Counted from the first letter of the stretch, positions 1 to 9,255 are shown. The stretch is 64,000 bases of DNA from Methanomicrobium sp. W14 (GCF_017875315.1 NZ_JAGGMM010000001.1:1-64000), one strand, 5' to 3'. Made by a program: numbers and translations. The notes: generated from the letters alone by a model not told the origin.

Positions 1-57
1 TCAGATGGTGTACTGAGATACGCGAGTTCTCGGGAAACATCTAACGCTGCAACTGCT
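1..57 (+). rRNA. rrf: 5S ribosomal RNA, 3' part (5' end outside window)
   Basis: The first bases match the 3' half of archaeal 5S rRNA: a GGTGTACTGAGATACGCGAG block (loop E/helix IV region) followed by TCTCGGGAAACATCTAACGC and an ACTGC end that would pair with the missing 5' strand. The same order is seen in 5S rRNAs of methanogens and haloarchaea. This marks the end of an rRNA operon lying to the left. The exact 3' end is estimated from where helix I should close. Identification is from memory of the 5S consensus, not from a search. Confidence 0.75.
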
Positions 58-78
58 TAATAGAGAAGTGATGAGTGT

Positions 79-94
79 CTTTTTTTGTGTTTTT
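79..94 (+). terminator. T-tract terminator after 5S rRNA
   Basis: A run of seven T, then GTG and a second T run, lies about 20 bases after the 5S 3' end. Archaeal RNA polymerase terminates at such T-rich stretches without needing a hairpin. The remaining bases to about 288 are AT-rich leader for the next gene, with no other gene seen. Confidence 0.5.
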
Positions 95-288
95 GGTGAT
101 TGGTTTAATGATTGTTTTTTGATAAGAGTTAGTGTTTAAGTGGTTGTTTTTTTGTGCGTTCCTTATTGTTAAAAGTGTAAATTTTGTTGTATTCTTCGCT
201 TAAATTTGGTTATTTTTACAGATTTTCTTTTTTGTCAACCAAGACTTTGAATATAGTTGACATCAAATATTTATATGTGAATTTGATA

Positions 289-1764
289 ATGAAAGATCAA
301 TGTCACTACAACGTGCCGAAAACGATGAGCACGCAGCATCCGGACAATGTAAATACTCCTTTTTTTTCGTGTAATTCTCTTTTGGGTGGTGAAGAAGAGG
401 TTCTCGAGGCTTACTATGCATATTCTCACCTTAACTGCAGGGAGCAGATGTGGGACTGTGAGGGAAAAGAGGTCGATAATTTTGTTGTAAAAAAACTACT
501 TTCTAAGTATGATTCTTACTTTTCCCAGAAACAGCTTGGAAAGGATGTTTTTTTAACTTTAAGGCTTCCTAATCCTGAGATAGAAAAGGCTGAGGCTAAA
601 ATTCTTATAGAAACTCTTGAGAGTATACCAAGGTCTTTTGATGTTGCAAAGCTGTTTTATGAAAATGAAATACCCCCGATATTTGAAGTAATTCTTCCGA
701 TGACGACATCATATGTATCAGTAGACAACATCTACCAGTATTACTGTGATTTTGTTATAGGAAAACAGCATGAAAGGCTGGGAGGTCGTGATATAACGGT
801 CTCAGACTGGATTGGTGAATTCAAGCCTGAAAGAATTAATGTCATACCTTTGTTTGAGGACAGGGAAGGTATGCTGAATTCGGATGAAATTGTAAGAAGA
901 TACGTCGAAAATAAAAATCTGGAATATCAACGTGTATTTTTTGCACGTTCAGACCCTGCCATAAATTATGGGAACATAGGTGCCGTTATTCTTAACAAGA
1001 TTGCCCTCATGAAGATGTCCCTTCTCTCAGAAAGCCTTGATATGCCGGTTTATCCTATAATCGGGGTAGGATCGTCGCCTTTCAGGGGAAACCTTAGACC
1101 TGATAATGTTGAGCGTGTAACTGATGAATATCCTGGTGTACGGACGTTTACTATCCAGTCGGCGTTTAAGTATGACTATTCTCCTGATGTCGTGAGGGAA
1201 GGGGTGAAAAAACTTGAGGAAAGAGAATTCACCAGGTCCAGAATTGTTGATGAGAATAAATGCATGTCTCTCTTTGAAAAGTGCTCGGCTGAGTATCATA
1301 AAAGACTTGTGGATTTATCCCCCGTGATAAACAAAGTGTCGGAATACATTCCGGGAAGGAGGAAGAGAAAACTTCACATAGGTCTTTTTGGTTATTCAAG
1401 GAATCATGAGGGTCTGACTTTGCCAAGGGCAATTACCTTTACGGCGGCATGTTATTCTGTAGGGGTTCCGCCTGAGATCCTTGGAATATCAGTGCTTGGT
1501 GACAAAGACAAAGACTTCCTGAATGAGGTGTATCTTCATTTTGAAGATGATTTAAGGGATGCCATGAGATACGTGAACCCGGATTCGCCTTACCTTCCAA
1601 AAGAGGATTATAGTTTTGCAAAAGGTATACTGGAAGATTTTGAAATAGATTCTGAGCATAAAGAGGCAACTGATGTGATACTAAAAAAATACACTTCAAG
1701 TCATATGGACGAGGCAGAACCTTATATTCTTAAGGCTGCAAATAAAAGGCATTTTCTGGGATAA
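289..1764 (+). CDS. ppcA: archaeal-type phosphoenolpyruvate carboxylase
   Basis: Carboxylates phosphoenolpyruvate to oxaloacetate, feeding the incomplete TCA cycle and aspartate/glutamate synthesis in autotrophic methanogens. The 491-residue product has the length of the small archaeal PEPC family, not the about 900-residue bacterial enzyme. It carries the family signatures TMSTQHPDN near residues 12-20, EQMWDCEGKEVDN, EVILPMT, FRGNLRPDN and RRKRKLHIGLFGYSR near residue 356, and ends in the usual FLG. The open frame extends upstream to 184, but that extension is not conserved. ATG 289 puts the conserved block at the expected distance, and ATG 325 is a shorter alternative. It stands alone after the rRNA operon and converges with the next gene. 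Confidence 0.96.
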   Translation: MKDQCHYNVPKTMSTQHPDNVNTPFFSCNSLLGGEEEVLEAYYAYSHLNCREQMWDCEGKEVDNFVVKKLLSKYDSYFSQKQLGKDVFLTLRLPNPEIEKAEAKILIETLESIPRSFDVAKLFYENEIPPIFEVILPMTTSYVSVDNIYQYYCDFVIGKQHERLGGRDITVSDWIGEFKPERINVIPLFEDREGMLNSDEIVRRYVENKNLEYQRVFFARSDPAINYGNIGAVILNKIALMKMSLLSESLDMPVYPIIGVGSSPFRGNLRPDNVERVTDEYPGVRTFTIQSAFKYDYSPDVVREGVKKLEEREFTRSRIVDENKCMSLFEKCSAEYHKRLVDLSPVINKVSEYIPGRRKRKLHIGLFGYSRNHEGLTLPRAITFTAACYSVGVPPEILGISVLGDKDKDFLNEVYLHFEDDLRDAMRYVNPDSPYLPKEDYSFAKGILEDFEIDSEHKEATDVILKKYTSSHMDEAEPYILKAANKRHFLG

Positions 1765-1769
1765 TCTCT

Positions 1770-1794
1770 GAAAAAAATTGTTTTTTTTATTTTG
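1770..1794. terminator. bidirectional A/T-tract terminator between convergent genes
   Basis: Seven A are followed by TTG and eight T in the 61-base gap between ppcA and the convergent UPF0104 gene. Each strand therefore offers an oligo-T tract downstream of its gene. Confidence 0.5.
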
Positions 1795-1825
1795 ATGTCC
1801 CAAATTCCGGGAATATTTTATTTTT

Positions 1826-2878
1826 TCATGAATTTTTTTTCAGCTGTATTTTCTTTTTCAGAGCTTTTCTAAGCACTTCTCTTTTGACGATTATAACGGT
1901 TCCGAAAATCCCAACAAATATATTGAAGTAATAGAGAAGCAGACGCCATAAAACTACAAATATACCTACTATTGAGGACGGTATGAAAAGACTGTAGAGT
2001 GAAGTTGCCGAAAGTTCGGCAATACCAGAACTTCCGGGTGTAAGCGGGACCATCATGATGATTGCTATGATTATCTGTGCAACGAATGATTCGACAATGT
2101 GCGGGCCTTCTCCGAGACCCATGAGTATCAGTGACGCTATAAAAAATTCGTTGAACCAGTATATAATGGTAAAAAGAGACCCCCATACAAGACCGGTTTT
2201 GGAATGGCTTACATAATTTTTAAGGGCGTGGTTGAAATTGTCTACCTCTGAGTCTATATCCCTGGTGAGTTTTTCAATTTTTTCAGCATGCCAGCGTTTT
2301 GTAAAAAATGCCGAAAATTTTTTGATAAGCCTTTTTAAAAATTCAGGATTTTTGACGGAGTAGGCAAAAAGAATTACAAAGCCGGTAATTAAAAACCACA
2401 TGAAGAACAACGGAAGCGCGATTGAAAGCCCAAGGTCTTCTGATCCTATCCACAGCAAAAGCATTGCAACGCCGCCTATAATTCCAAGCAGAATTCCATC
2501 AAGAACCCTTTCCATTATGACGACAGCAGTTGCGTCACCCAGAGGAACGTCAGCCCTGTAAAGCTCGTGAATCCTTACGGGTTCTCCTCCTGCCTGCGAC
2601 GGTGTTACCGCTGCAACCAGAAGGTTTGCAAAGACAGCATTTAGGCAGTGAAGGAAAGGGACTTTGTAGCCAAGTGACCTTGACATGAATTTTAGTCGCA
2701 GGGCCCATGCACATAATGAAAGCATATGGAGGACAATTGCGGCCAGGAGGTATATGGGCTGGAGTTTGCTTAAATATTGTATTGTATTTTCATCAATTGT
2801 GAAATATAAAACAAGAACCAGAACTATCACGCTGAACGCAACGGATAATGCCAGCCATCTCCACTGATTTCGATCCAT
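1826..2878 (-). CDS. UPF0104 / LPG-synthase-TM family integral membrane protein
   Basis: Polytopic membrane protein of about seven to eight hydrophobic segments spread over 350 residues. Its family (PF03706) includes the membrane domain of bacterial lysylphosphatidylglycerol synthase/flippase and the archaeal AglD C-terminal region. Diagnostic motifs are VTPSQAGGEPVRIHEL around residues 91-106 and TPGSSGIAELS about 60 residues from the end. The substrate is unknown; a role in lipid or lipid-linked glycan handling is inferred from the family. It is the last gene of a leftward group with DUF357 and dphB, separated from the former by 59 bases. ATG 2878 is the natural start. A basic K/R-rich tail ends the protein. 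Confidence 0.85.
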   Translation of the reverse strand: MDRNQWRWLALSVAFSVIVLVLVLYFTIDENTIQYLSKLQPIYLLAAIVLHMLSLCAWALRLKFMSRSLGYKVPFLHCLNAVFANLLVAAVTPSQAGGEPVRIHELYRADVPLGDATAVVIMERVLDGILLGIIGGVAMLLLWIGSEDLGLSIALPLFFMWFLITGFVILFAYSVKNPEFLKRLIKKFSAFFTKRWHAEKIEKLTRDIDSEVDNFNHALKNYVSHSKTGLVWGSLFTIIYWFNEFFIASLILMGLGEGPHIVESFVAQIIIAIIMMVPLTPGSSGIAELSATSLYSLFIPSSIVGIFVVLWRLLLYYFNIFVGIFGTVIIVKREVLRKALKKKIQLKKNS

Positions 2879-2937
2879 TTGAGTCTCCGGATTTATCTGA
2901 AAAGTTTTGTTCTGCGGCTATAAACCTTTTGAGGTTT

Positions 2938-3510
2938 TCATATTGTAAACAGACTTCTTTTGCCTGTAATTACGAGAAGTCCGCATCTGACCGCTGCATC
3001 AAGTATTCCGTAACCGTAACTGAATTCGGCAAGAGCATTTACAAAAAACTGTTTGGACAGATAAAATTCTCCGCTTTTAAGGTGTTTTTGTGCGGACGAA
3101 ATTATATCTTTTGAGAAAGGAAACATTGTGCACCCTGTATCCGGGGCAGGGCGGACCGATTCCAATGCCTCTTTAAGCATTTGGTTGTACCTGCCGGTTT
3201 TTTCGTGCAGGTGTTCCTGAATGTTTGCAGGCATCTTCTCTTCGAAACAAAAAAGTCTTTTTTCGGGGATTTCTCCTTTTATCAGTCCTGAAATGATCCC
3301 GAAATCAAGCCACCCGAACCCGTATGTAAATGAGGCATGGGCGTTTACGGGGTCTCCTGATTTTAAAAACGAAAAGCCGTCGCTTCTGTATGCACAGGCC
3401 ATTTCAAGAATTTCCTCCGAAATTCTGGAGAACGGAGTGCCTTTCTCCGGGAAGATTTTGGATTTTTTAAGCTCGGACTCCAGAAGACTCCCGAAATCTT
3501 CAGGTTTCAT
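2938..3510 (-). CDS. DUF357 family protein with an internal repeat
   Basis: Soluble 190-residue protein of the archaeal DUF357 family, biochemical function unknown. Two similar helical segments are visible: about residues 36-76 (ending [13 protein letters not shown]) and 137-180 (ending [15 protein letters not shown]). Both follow the pattern of a helix, an aromatic YGFG/YGYG turn, and a hydrophobic helix with a conserved D. This suggests a tandem helical-hairpin fold. Its start overlaps the stop of dphB by 4 bases (ATGA-type junction), so the two are very likely translationally coupled. DUF357 next to dphB hints at a link to translation but does not prove one. Confidence 0.82.
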   Translation of the reverse strand: MKPEDFGSLLESELKKSKIFPEKGTPFSRISEEILEMACAYRSDGFSFLKSGDPVNAHASFTYGFGWLDFGIISGLIKGEIPEKRLFCFEEKMPANIQEHLHEKTGRYNQMLKEALESVRPAPDTGCTMFPFSKDIISSAQKHLKSGEFYLSKQFFVNALAEFSYGYGILDAAVRCGLLVITGKRSLFTI

Positions 3511-4259
3511 AGGTCCGCAAAATTCTGGAGATATTCTTTTTCCATCATATGAAGAGATGCAGGGATTGCCATAACGTGCAAAGGCCCGCCGAAATCGACT
3601 GATTTCAGTTTTTCAGCATCACCTGCGGATACGAAAGGTGATTTTGAGCCGGCGCGTGCCATTCCTATGTATATTTCAGGAGGTTCTGTCTTCTTTTTTT
3701 CTGCCATCTCTTCAATAAGAGTGACTCCCTCTTTTACTGTCATATGTCTGTCGGGCTTTATGTCAAGAAAAACAAGGGTGTGCAGGTCCAGTCTGATGTT
3801 CTGCATAATTGTATCAAGAGGGGTTGTAGGAAACCATTTCCCTTCCGGGTATGGTATTGAACAGGATTTCCCGAACCTGTAATTCTGGAGGCCTGACAGC
3901 CCGCATACGGCACTCTGGATTGATGCACCGTGGATGATTCCGGTCTCAATGTCCTTTTCTTTTGCCCGGATGCGAAGGTCGGAATGTGTTGTTGAAACCA
4001 TAGGATCGCCCCCGGTAAGAAAAACGGCGTTTCCGTTAACTGCTGCCTTCAGTATTTTCTCAGGGGACTTCTCCACGTCGTCGCGCCCGAGAAGCGTAAT
4101 TTTCCTGTCGTAATATTTTTCCATTTTTTGTACGTCCGCCCCCATAAGGCGGGACGTATAGCCTTCAAGGAATACCGAATCTGCGCTTTTAACTGCTTCA
4201 AGACCTTTTATTGATATATCTTTCTCATCGTAGAGACCAAGACCAACGAATGTAAGCAT
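3507..4259 (-). CDS. dphB: diphthine synthase
   Basis: SAM-dependent methyltransferase that methylates the modified histidine of elongation factor 2 in diphthamide synthesis. The 250-residue length and the tetrapyrrole-methylase fold motifs fit: an N-terminal [37 protein letters not shown] with the GGDP SAM-binding loop, and [14 protein letters not shown] 4259 immediately precedes the conserved MLTFVGLGL start. It heads a leftward operon and is divergent from the gene at 4338, the 78-base gap holding both promoters. Confidence 0.95.
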   Translation of the reverse strand: MLTFVGLGLYDEKDISIKGLEAVKSADSVFLEGYTSRLMGADVQKMEKYYDRKITLLGRDDVEKSPEKILKAAVNGNAVFLTGGDPMVSTTHSDLRIRAKEKDIETGIIHGASIQSAVCGLSGLQNYRFGKSCSIPYPEGKWFPTTPLDTIMQNIRLDLHTLVFLDIKPDRHMTVKEGVTLIEEMAEKKKTEPPEIYIGMARAGSKSPFVSAGDAEKLKSVDFGGPLHVMAIPASLHMMEKEYLQNFADL

Positions 4260-4337
4260 TTTTTTCCTCTTTTTTTGGAATCGTATAGTATGTATTTATC
4301 TTCAAAGAGAAAAAAGACAATAGTTAGTTTGTGGTGA

Positions 4338-4985
4338 ATGCCACAGACATACATCCGAACGACTGGAATGTCTTTGGGGTGTTGGGAATATATGCTGATT
4401 CACCGTTATTATGAACGAATGCTGAGAAAGGAACTGAAAAACTTTCCTGACTCCGTGTGCTTCATGATAACTGATGAGGACATTACCAATGCCCCAATGA
4501 AACCAGAAGAGGTCTGCGGGTGGTGCATCAGTTTAGGAATTAAAAGAATTATTTTTCATATAGATACAGATTCTGCAGAATCCGTTTTTTCATATCTTGA
4601 CGAAATCCGGAAAATATCCGGGATTGCTCATCTTAACCTTTGCTGCGACGGAAAAACAGAGGTGTCAGGTAAAGGTGCCGAAGTATCAGTGGCTATAGGG
4701 ATGAGCGGAAGGGATGAAATTGTAAATGCCATAAAGCAGATGGCAAAAGACGGCGTTAACCCTGAATCTGTTGACGAAAAAAAGATAGAATCATATTTGA
4801 ACTTTAAATTTGAGCCTGACCTTGTTATAAAAGCCGGGGGAAGCCACCTGACCGATTTTCTTATATGGCAGTCGGTTTATTCTGAACTGTTTTTCCTTGA
4901 CGTCAACTGGAAGGGATTCAGGAAAATTGATCTTTTAAGGGCCCTTCGTGATTACCAGCTGAGAAAACGTCGTTACGGAAAATGA
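4338..4985 (+). CDS. degenerate cis-prenyltransferase paralogue (NgBR/Nus1-like partner subunit)
   Basis: 215 residues. The C-terminal third matches undecaprenyl-diphosphate synthases: PDLVIKAGGSHLTDFLIWQS aligns with the LIIRTGNEKRTSNFLPW region of the neighbouring uppS, followed by ELFFLDVNWKGFRKIDLLRAL. The catalytic P-loop (QDGNRR in uppS) is replaced by ITDEDITNAP, so the essential Asp-Gly-Asn-Arg is lost. The protein nevertheless ends in RRYGK, containing the RXG motif that the non-catalytic NgBR/Nus1 subunit supplies in eukaryotic heteromeric cis-prenyltransferases; two-subunit enzymes have also been reported in Methanosarcina. The gene converges on and overlaps uppS by 13 bases. Inferred role: regulatory or partner subunit for making the glycosyl-carrier polyprenol. 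Confidence 0.75.
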   Translation: MPQTYIRTTGMSLGCWEYMLIHRYYERMLRKELKNFPDSVCFMITDEDITNAPMKPEEVCGWCISLGIKRIIFHIDTDSAESVFSYLDEIRKISGIAHLNLCCDGKTEVSGKGAEVSVAIGMSGRDEIVNAIKQMAKDGVNPESVDEKKIESYLNFKFEPDLVIKAGGSHLTDFLIWQSVYSELFFLDVNWKGFRKIDLLRALRDYQLRKRRYGK

Positions 4986-5749
4986 CCTTCACGGTATCTC
5001 TGGTCATACAGTCTCACTCCGCGTAATAGGTCTATTTTACGGAAAAGGGGCCAGTAAGGTGCGCAGAAATATACTGCCGATTCATTTCCGTTGGCAAGCC
5101 ACGGCAGAAAGTTGGATGTCCTCTTTTCGTTTCCTGTTCTTATGATAAGGTCAACTTTCGGGATATTCACCGTATGATAAAGACTCTTTTCAATTGTGTC
5201 GTAATTGATGTCTTCCGTGTTTATTCTCTTTTCACGTATATCTCTTAATATCGAACGTGTTGCGCACAGGATCTCGTTTCTGCCGCCGTATGCAATTGCA
5301 AGGTTTATCGTGAAATGTTCGTAGTCTTTTGTAAGCTCTTCGACTCTCTCTATCTTTTCAAGAAGGTCTGCGGGCACAAGGTTTCTGTCGCCGACCATCT
5401 GTATTCTTATTTTGTTTTTATGAACTCTTTCGTCAGACCCGGCCTTGACCGCCTTTTCGGTAAACAGCTCAAAAAGTTCGTGCAGTTCGGATTTGGACCT
5501 GCTGAAGTTCTCTGTCGAAAAACAGTAGAGAGTCATATGGTGGACTCCGATTTCCTGCGCCCATTCCAGAACCTTTTCAGTAGTCTGTGCCCCCAGCCTG
5601 TGGCCTGTTGATACTTCAAGTCCGTATTCTTTTGCGAATCTCCTGTTTCCGTCCTGGATTATCGCGATATGGTTAGGGACATGGGATATATTTCTGAGAA
5701 GATGCTTCTCGTAGATTATGTCCAGATATTCTCTTATTTTTGTGTTCAC
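4973..5749 (-). CDS. uppS: undecaprenyl (polyprenyl) diphosphate synthase, catalytic cis-prenyltransferase
   Basis: Cis-condenses isopentenyl diphosphate onto an allylic primer to make the long polyprenyl diphosphate used as glycan carrier. All family motifs are present in 258 residues: IIQDGNRRFAKEYG near residue 30 with the catalytic Asp, GHRLGA, LYCFSTENFSR, INLAIAYGGRNEI, DLIIRTGNEKRTSNFLPW and FRKIDLLRGV. It ends QRYREGHFP, so an R-E-G may act as RXG. The start overlaps the stop of the upstream radical SAM gene by 4 bases. Its 3' end overlaps the convergent paralogue at 4338-4985. Confidence 0.95.
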   Translation of the reverse strand: MNTKIREYLDIIYEKHLLRNISHVPNHIAIIQDGNRRFAKEYGLEVSTGHRLGAQTTEKVLEWAQEIGVHHMTLYCFSTENFSRSKSELHELFELFTEKAVKAGSDERVHKNKIRIQMVGDRNLVPADLLEKIERVEELTKDYEHFTINLAIAYGGRNEILCATRSILRDIREKRINTEDINYDTIEKSLYHTVNIPKVDLIIRTGNEKRTSNFLPWLANGNESAVYFCAPYWPLFRKIDLLRGVRLYDQRYREGHFP

Positions 5750-6723
5750 TGTACCGGTGTCACCTCTACTATCATGCCGTTGTTGGGGTATCTTTCAATG
5801 ATTTTTTTCTCTCCGGGAAAATCATTCGGATAGTCTGTTAAAAGCCACCATGAAAGCTCGATGTGATCTTCAAACCTTTCATACATTGAATCATCAAGGT
5901 CTTTTGGCAGTTCACTTTCGGGAGTCAGAAATCCGTATACTACAGTTCCGTCTTCTGTAATCTCTTCGAAAGGCCTTGCAGTATTTTTGGCAATACGCTT
6001 GAGCCTCTCTCTAAGCTGCACTGAGTCCTTAAAAGCTGATGAGCACCAGTGAACCTTGCTGTCGGCAGAGATCAGTTTATCGGCCCACTGTTTTGCGCCT
6101 GAGACTGCGTTGTGGTAGTTGTCCTCCAGGCTATAGCCCATATTTCTCATAGCTTCTGCGTTTGTCTCGCTCCACTCAAGTTCGTTTATGTTGAGGTGGT
6201 CGAGGTACGGGAGCGCAGGGATAAGGTTTTCAAGTCCTGGCAGGGAAGGGACTTCGAATGTAACTTCAAAACCCATCTCTTTTGCTTTTATTGCAGATTT
6301 TATGTAGTCTGTTGATATAATATCTTTCCACAGTTCCTGCGGCGGGTGCATTCGCAGTTCATCCACAAGACCGGTAAGTTTTGAAAGCGTTTCTTCATCC
6401 GGAGCAGTTCCTGTATACAGGTGTATGTGGTGTTCCTTTCCGAACTCTTTTTTCAGCATGCGACAGCAGTAAACTACTCTTTCTGTCTCAAGAAGCGCTT
6501 CTCCGCCTGTGACGCCTGTCCCGAGAGCACTCATCATTCTGGCTTCGTCCAGAATGTCCTGCGGGGTTTTTACCGGTCTGTCGTTGGCATATGTATTGTC
6601 TTTTCCTTTTCTTTCATAGGATATCGGGCAGTACCAGCAGGATTTGTTGCATTTGCCTGTTATAAACAGGACCATTTTTGCTCCTTTATGGCACAGTCTG
6701 CATCCTTCACTGAGCACCGGCAC
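5746..6723 (-). CDS. radical SAM protein (COG2108-like)
   Basis: 325-residue radical SAM enzyme of unknown substrate. The cluster motif is C25-x3-C29-x2-C32 (GKCNKSCWYCP), followed by a TGGEALLE segment equivalent to the SAM-binding GGE motif. Two further cysteines, C8 and C11 (CRLC), sit just ahead, as in several archaeal relatives. It lies between lysS, overlapping by 17 bases, and uppS, overlapping by 4, so the three genes form one leftward operon. Membership of the COG2108 archaeal group is recalled, not searched. No auxiliary-cluster SPASM-type cysteine pattern is obvious at the C-terminus. Confidence 0.82.
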   Translation of the reverse strand: MPVLSEGCRLCHKGAKMVLFITGKCNKSCWYCPISYERKGKDNTYANDRPVKTPQDILDEARMMSALGTGVTGGEALLETERVVYCCRMLKKEFGKEHHIHLYTGTAPDEETLSKLTGLVDELRMHPPQELWKDIISTDYIKSAIKAKEMGFEVTFEVPSLPGLENLIPALPYLDHLNINELEWSETNAEAMRNMGYSLEDNYHNAVSGAKQWADKLISADSKVHWCSSAFKDSVQLRERLKRIAKNTARPFEEITEDGTVVYGFLTPESELPKDLDDSMYERFEDHIELSWWLLTDYPNDFPGEKKIIERYPNNGMIVEVTPVQ

Positions 6724-8251
6724 TCACCGCTTCAGTCAGTCTTCTGGTCACAAAGTCTTTTCCAAGTGCTTCAAGGAACCATCCTGCACGCGGGCCCCTT
6801 TCCTGGCCGAGAATTGACCTGTATATGCAGGTGAAGACTGATTTTGGATTTATTCCAGCCTCTTCTGCGGTATTGTATACTGAATTGTGCAGATTTTCAG
6901 CAGTCCAGTCAGAAAGTCCCTCCATTTTTGATACAAGGATTCCAAGAGCGTACTTTTCGGCGTCATTAAATGAGAAGACATCCTGCGGGAGCTCTTTTTT
7001 GACCGTGAATTTCACCATATCCGGGGCGTATTTCTCTACCCAGATTCTCGCACGGCTTGCCCTCTTCAGGACGGCTCCCTCGTCTTTTATGTCATATCCA
7101 CTTCTTTTCAGGACTTCCATAACGGATTTGTCATCCTTTGCTATCTGCACGACCGTGACAAGGTGCCTGAACGGGATATCGGTTGCGAGGTTTGAAGAAA
7201 TCTTTGAAAGCTCGTACTCACGGCTGTCGGCCTTTTCTGCAACTCTTGCATATTCGTCGATAAGTGTCAGAAGACCCATTCCGGGGTCGAAAGTTATGGC
7301 TTTTTCCGGTTTGCTTCTTGCTATTAGATATCTCAAAACGTCGGGAGGGACAATTTCAAGCATTGAATCTATTGTAATTGCAACGCCTGTTGACGATGCC
7401 ATTGCGCCTTTTCCCTTCAGGCTTATCCATTCATACGGGACAGGATATGGTGCATTCGCGTTGAATATTTTTTTGACAATCTCTTTCCCGGTCTCATACG
7501 ACCCGCCTGATGCTGCATGGTCCTTCCCGAAAGGCTCTATCGTAACGCCGAGGTTTGCCCAGCGCATAGGCCAGTCAACACGCCAGACAAGTTTTCCTTC
7601 GCCTTTTGAATAGTCGCAGACTCCTTCGTAACCGCAGCTGCACCTGTATTTTACCTGGTGTTTTTCAGGGTCGTGCTCAAGTATCTCTGCGTTGCTTATT
7701 TTTTTGCACTTTTTGCATATAGGGTAAAACGGGACCCAGTTTTCCGGGAGTTTTCTTCTTGATACGCGTTCGAGAATCTCTTTAATCTCCGCCGAATGCT
7801 CAAGGACGGTGCTGATTTCCTCTGTAAACCTTCCTGACCTGTAAAGTTCGCTTGATCTGAGAACTGTCGGCTTTACGTCAAGCTCTTCAAGTGCTTTCAG
7901 GAAGGGTTCAAGGAAATGCTCCGCGTAGTTTTTGTGCTTTCCGCACGGACACGGGATGTCGCATATAGGAAGGCCTATGTACTGCGAGTAGCTTTCCGGA
8001 AGGAAGGGGTATACTTTTCTTAACGGGTCGAAGTCGTCGGCGTTATATATCAGCTTTACTTCAAGTCCCCTGTCTTTTATTGCCTTGTATACGAGGTCGC
8101 CTGTGACGACTTCCCTCATGTTGCCGAGATGAATCGGCCCCGAAGGTGTTATTCCTGTGGCTATAAGGTGGGGTGTGTCCTGATTTACTTCTGATGCACA
8201 GACATCTGCCCAGTATATTTTTTCATTTGATTTTCCGTTGCTGTTCTGCAT
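6707..8251 (-). CDS. lysS: lysyl-tRNA synthetase, class I
   Basis: Charges tRNA-Lys. This is the class I (archaeal LysK-type) enzyme, unrelated to bacterial class II LysRS. The 514-residue protein has the HIGH signature as HLGN at residues 41-44 inside GITPSGPIHLGN, a zinc-binding insert with CPICKKC-like and RCSCGYEGVC cysteines, and the KMSKS loop as MASSTG near residue 284. ATG 8251 starts shortly before the conserved IYWAD. It is the first gene of the leftward operon with the radical SAM protein and uppS. The upstream region to 8382 is shared with the divergent pilin-like cluster. Confidence 0.95.
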   Translation of the reverse strand: MQNSNGKSNEKIYWADVCASEVNQDTPHLIATGITPSGPIHLGNMREVVTGDLVYKAIKDRGLEVKLIYNADDFDPLRKVYPFLPESYSQYIGLPICDIPCPCGKHKNYAEHFLEPFLKALEELDVKPTVLRSSELYRSGRFTEEISTVLEHSAEIKEILERVSRRKLPENWVPFYPICKKCKKISNAEILEHDPEKHQVKYRCSCGYEGVCDYSKGEGKLVWRVDWPMRWANLGVTIEPFGKDHAASGGSYETGKEIVKKIFNANAPYPVPYEWISLKGKGAMASSTGVAITIDSMLEIVPPDVLRYLIARSKPEKAITFDPGMGLLTLIDEYARVAEKADSREYELSKISSNLATDIPFRHLVTVVQIAKDDKSVMEVLKRSGYDIKDEGAVLKRASRARIWVEKYAPDMVKFTVKKELPQDVFSFNDAEKYALGILVSKMEGLSDWTAENLHNSVYNTAEEAGINPKSVFTCIYRSILGQERGPRAGWFLEALGKDFVTRRLTEAVSAGAQ

Positions 8252-8382
8252 GTGCCTTATATATTATTATTCTGAGATTAACAATATGTAGGTTAAGGTC
8301 TTCCTGACAATAGAAAAGTAATTAATTTTTGGCGGTTGAATAAAATCATTAATTGTCCTTAAGAATACCGGTATCTGAAACG

Positions 8383-9255
8383 ATGAGTCCTACAAGGAAT
8401 GAAGATGGTCTTTCCGAAGTAATCGGAATTATACTGATTCTTGCTTTAATAGTGATATTTCTCTCTTTATGGGTTGTTTACGCAGTCCCTGCTGACGGAA
8501 GGCAGGACGAAATAGAGCACATGGACTACGTCCAGAACTGGTTTACGCAGTATAAGATTACGGCAGATTCACTGTGGATAAATTATAACGACAACAGTGA
8601 GTCAAGGACTTCGGGTATTACTGTTTCCGATTCACTGATGCTCGGTTCGCAGGGAGGCGCCACGAACAGCCAGGGACTGTTTCTTGCTCTGATGAGGCCT
8701 TTCGGGTCTTCGGGTACAATATCTGTTGAAAACGAGGGACCTGAGTTTTTTGAAATAAGAAACGGCAGCGGAGTTTTTCTTAACGGGAGTCTGGTGAGGG
8801 TCCAGTACGAGGCGCAGAACAATTACTGGATACACCAGACTTATTACTACCAGATGGGAGGTGTGTTTTTAAACCAGAGTGACGGGACGGTTAACAGGAT
8901 TTCTCCCCTTATCAGTTTTGGTTCAAATGGCAGTCAGAAAATAGCCAATATAATTATAATAAATATCACCCCCGGAAAGGCAACTTCTATCAGCGGAGAG
9001 GGTCCGACGAGGATTGACACAGTCCTGACCAGGATTTCAGATCAGGAGAGGCTGGAGGGAGACCATGATCTGGATATAGAACTGACGCTTCAGGACGAAT
9101 CCGCTGCAAAAGCCTGGCGCAGTATTTTAAGAGGGCTTGGGGGCAATGCCAGTGTTGTCGGCAACAAGGTCACAGTAAGCGGTCTGAGTGAGGTTTACTA
9201 CAGATATGCAAATTATACTGTTTCTTTGCAGTCAGTTGCAGCTTCATTAACCTGA
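8383..9255 (+). CDS. type IV pilin-like exported protein
   Basis: About 290 residues. The N-terminus has the archaeal pilin pattern (PF07790/DUF1628 type): a short polar leader, then GLSEVIGIILILALIVIF as the single hydrophobic helix near residues 10-35. A FlaK/EppA-type prepilin peptidase would cut before LSEVIG. The rest is hydrophilic, rich in Asn/Ser/Gly and beta-prone, with several N-x-S/T sites, as in surface proteins. An open frame begins at TTG 8353, but ATG 8383 gives a leader of normal length. It is the first of three rightward pilin-like genes and probably a minor pilin or assembly partner of the two large proteins downstream. Confidence 0.8.
   Translation: MSPTRNEDGLSEVIGIILILALIVIFLSLWVVYAVPADGRQDEIEHMDYVQNWFTQYKITADSLWINYNDNSESRTSGITVSDSLMLGSQGGATNSQGLFLALMRPFGSSGTISVENEGPEFFEIRNGSGVFLNGSLVRVQYEAQNNYWIHQTYYYQMGGVFLNQSDGTVNRISPLISFGSNGSQKIANIIIINITPGKATSISGEGPTRIDTVLTRISDQERLEGDHDLDIELTLQDESAAKAWRSILRGLGGNASVVGNKVTVSGLSEVYYRYANYTVSLQSVAASLT

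Noticed and set aside
6825-7613. 262-residue open frame antisense to lysS
   Set aside because: It is the complement of a strongly conserved synthetase; its Ser/Pro/Phe-rich composition is typical of a shadow frame and no motif is present.
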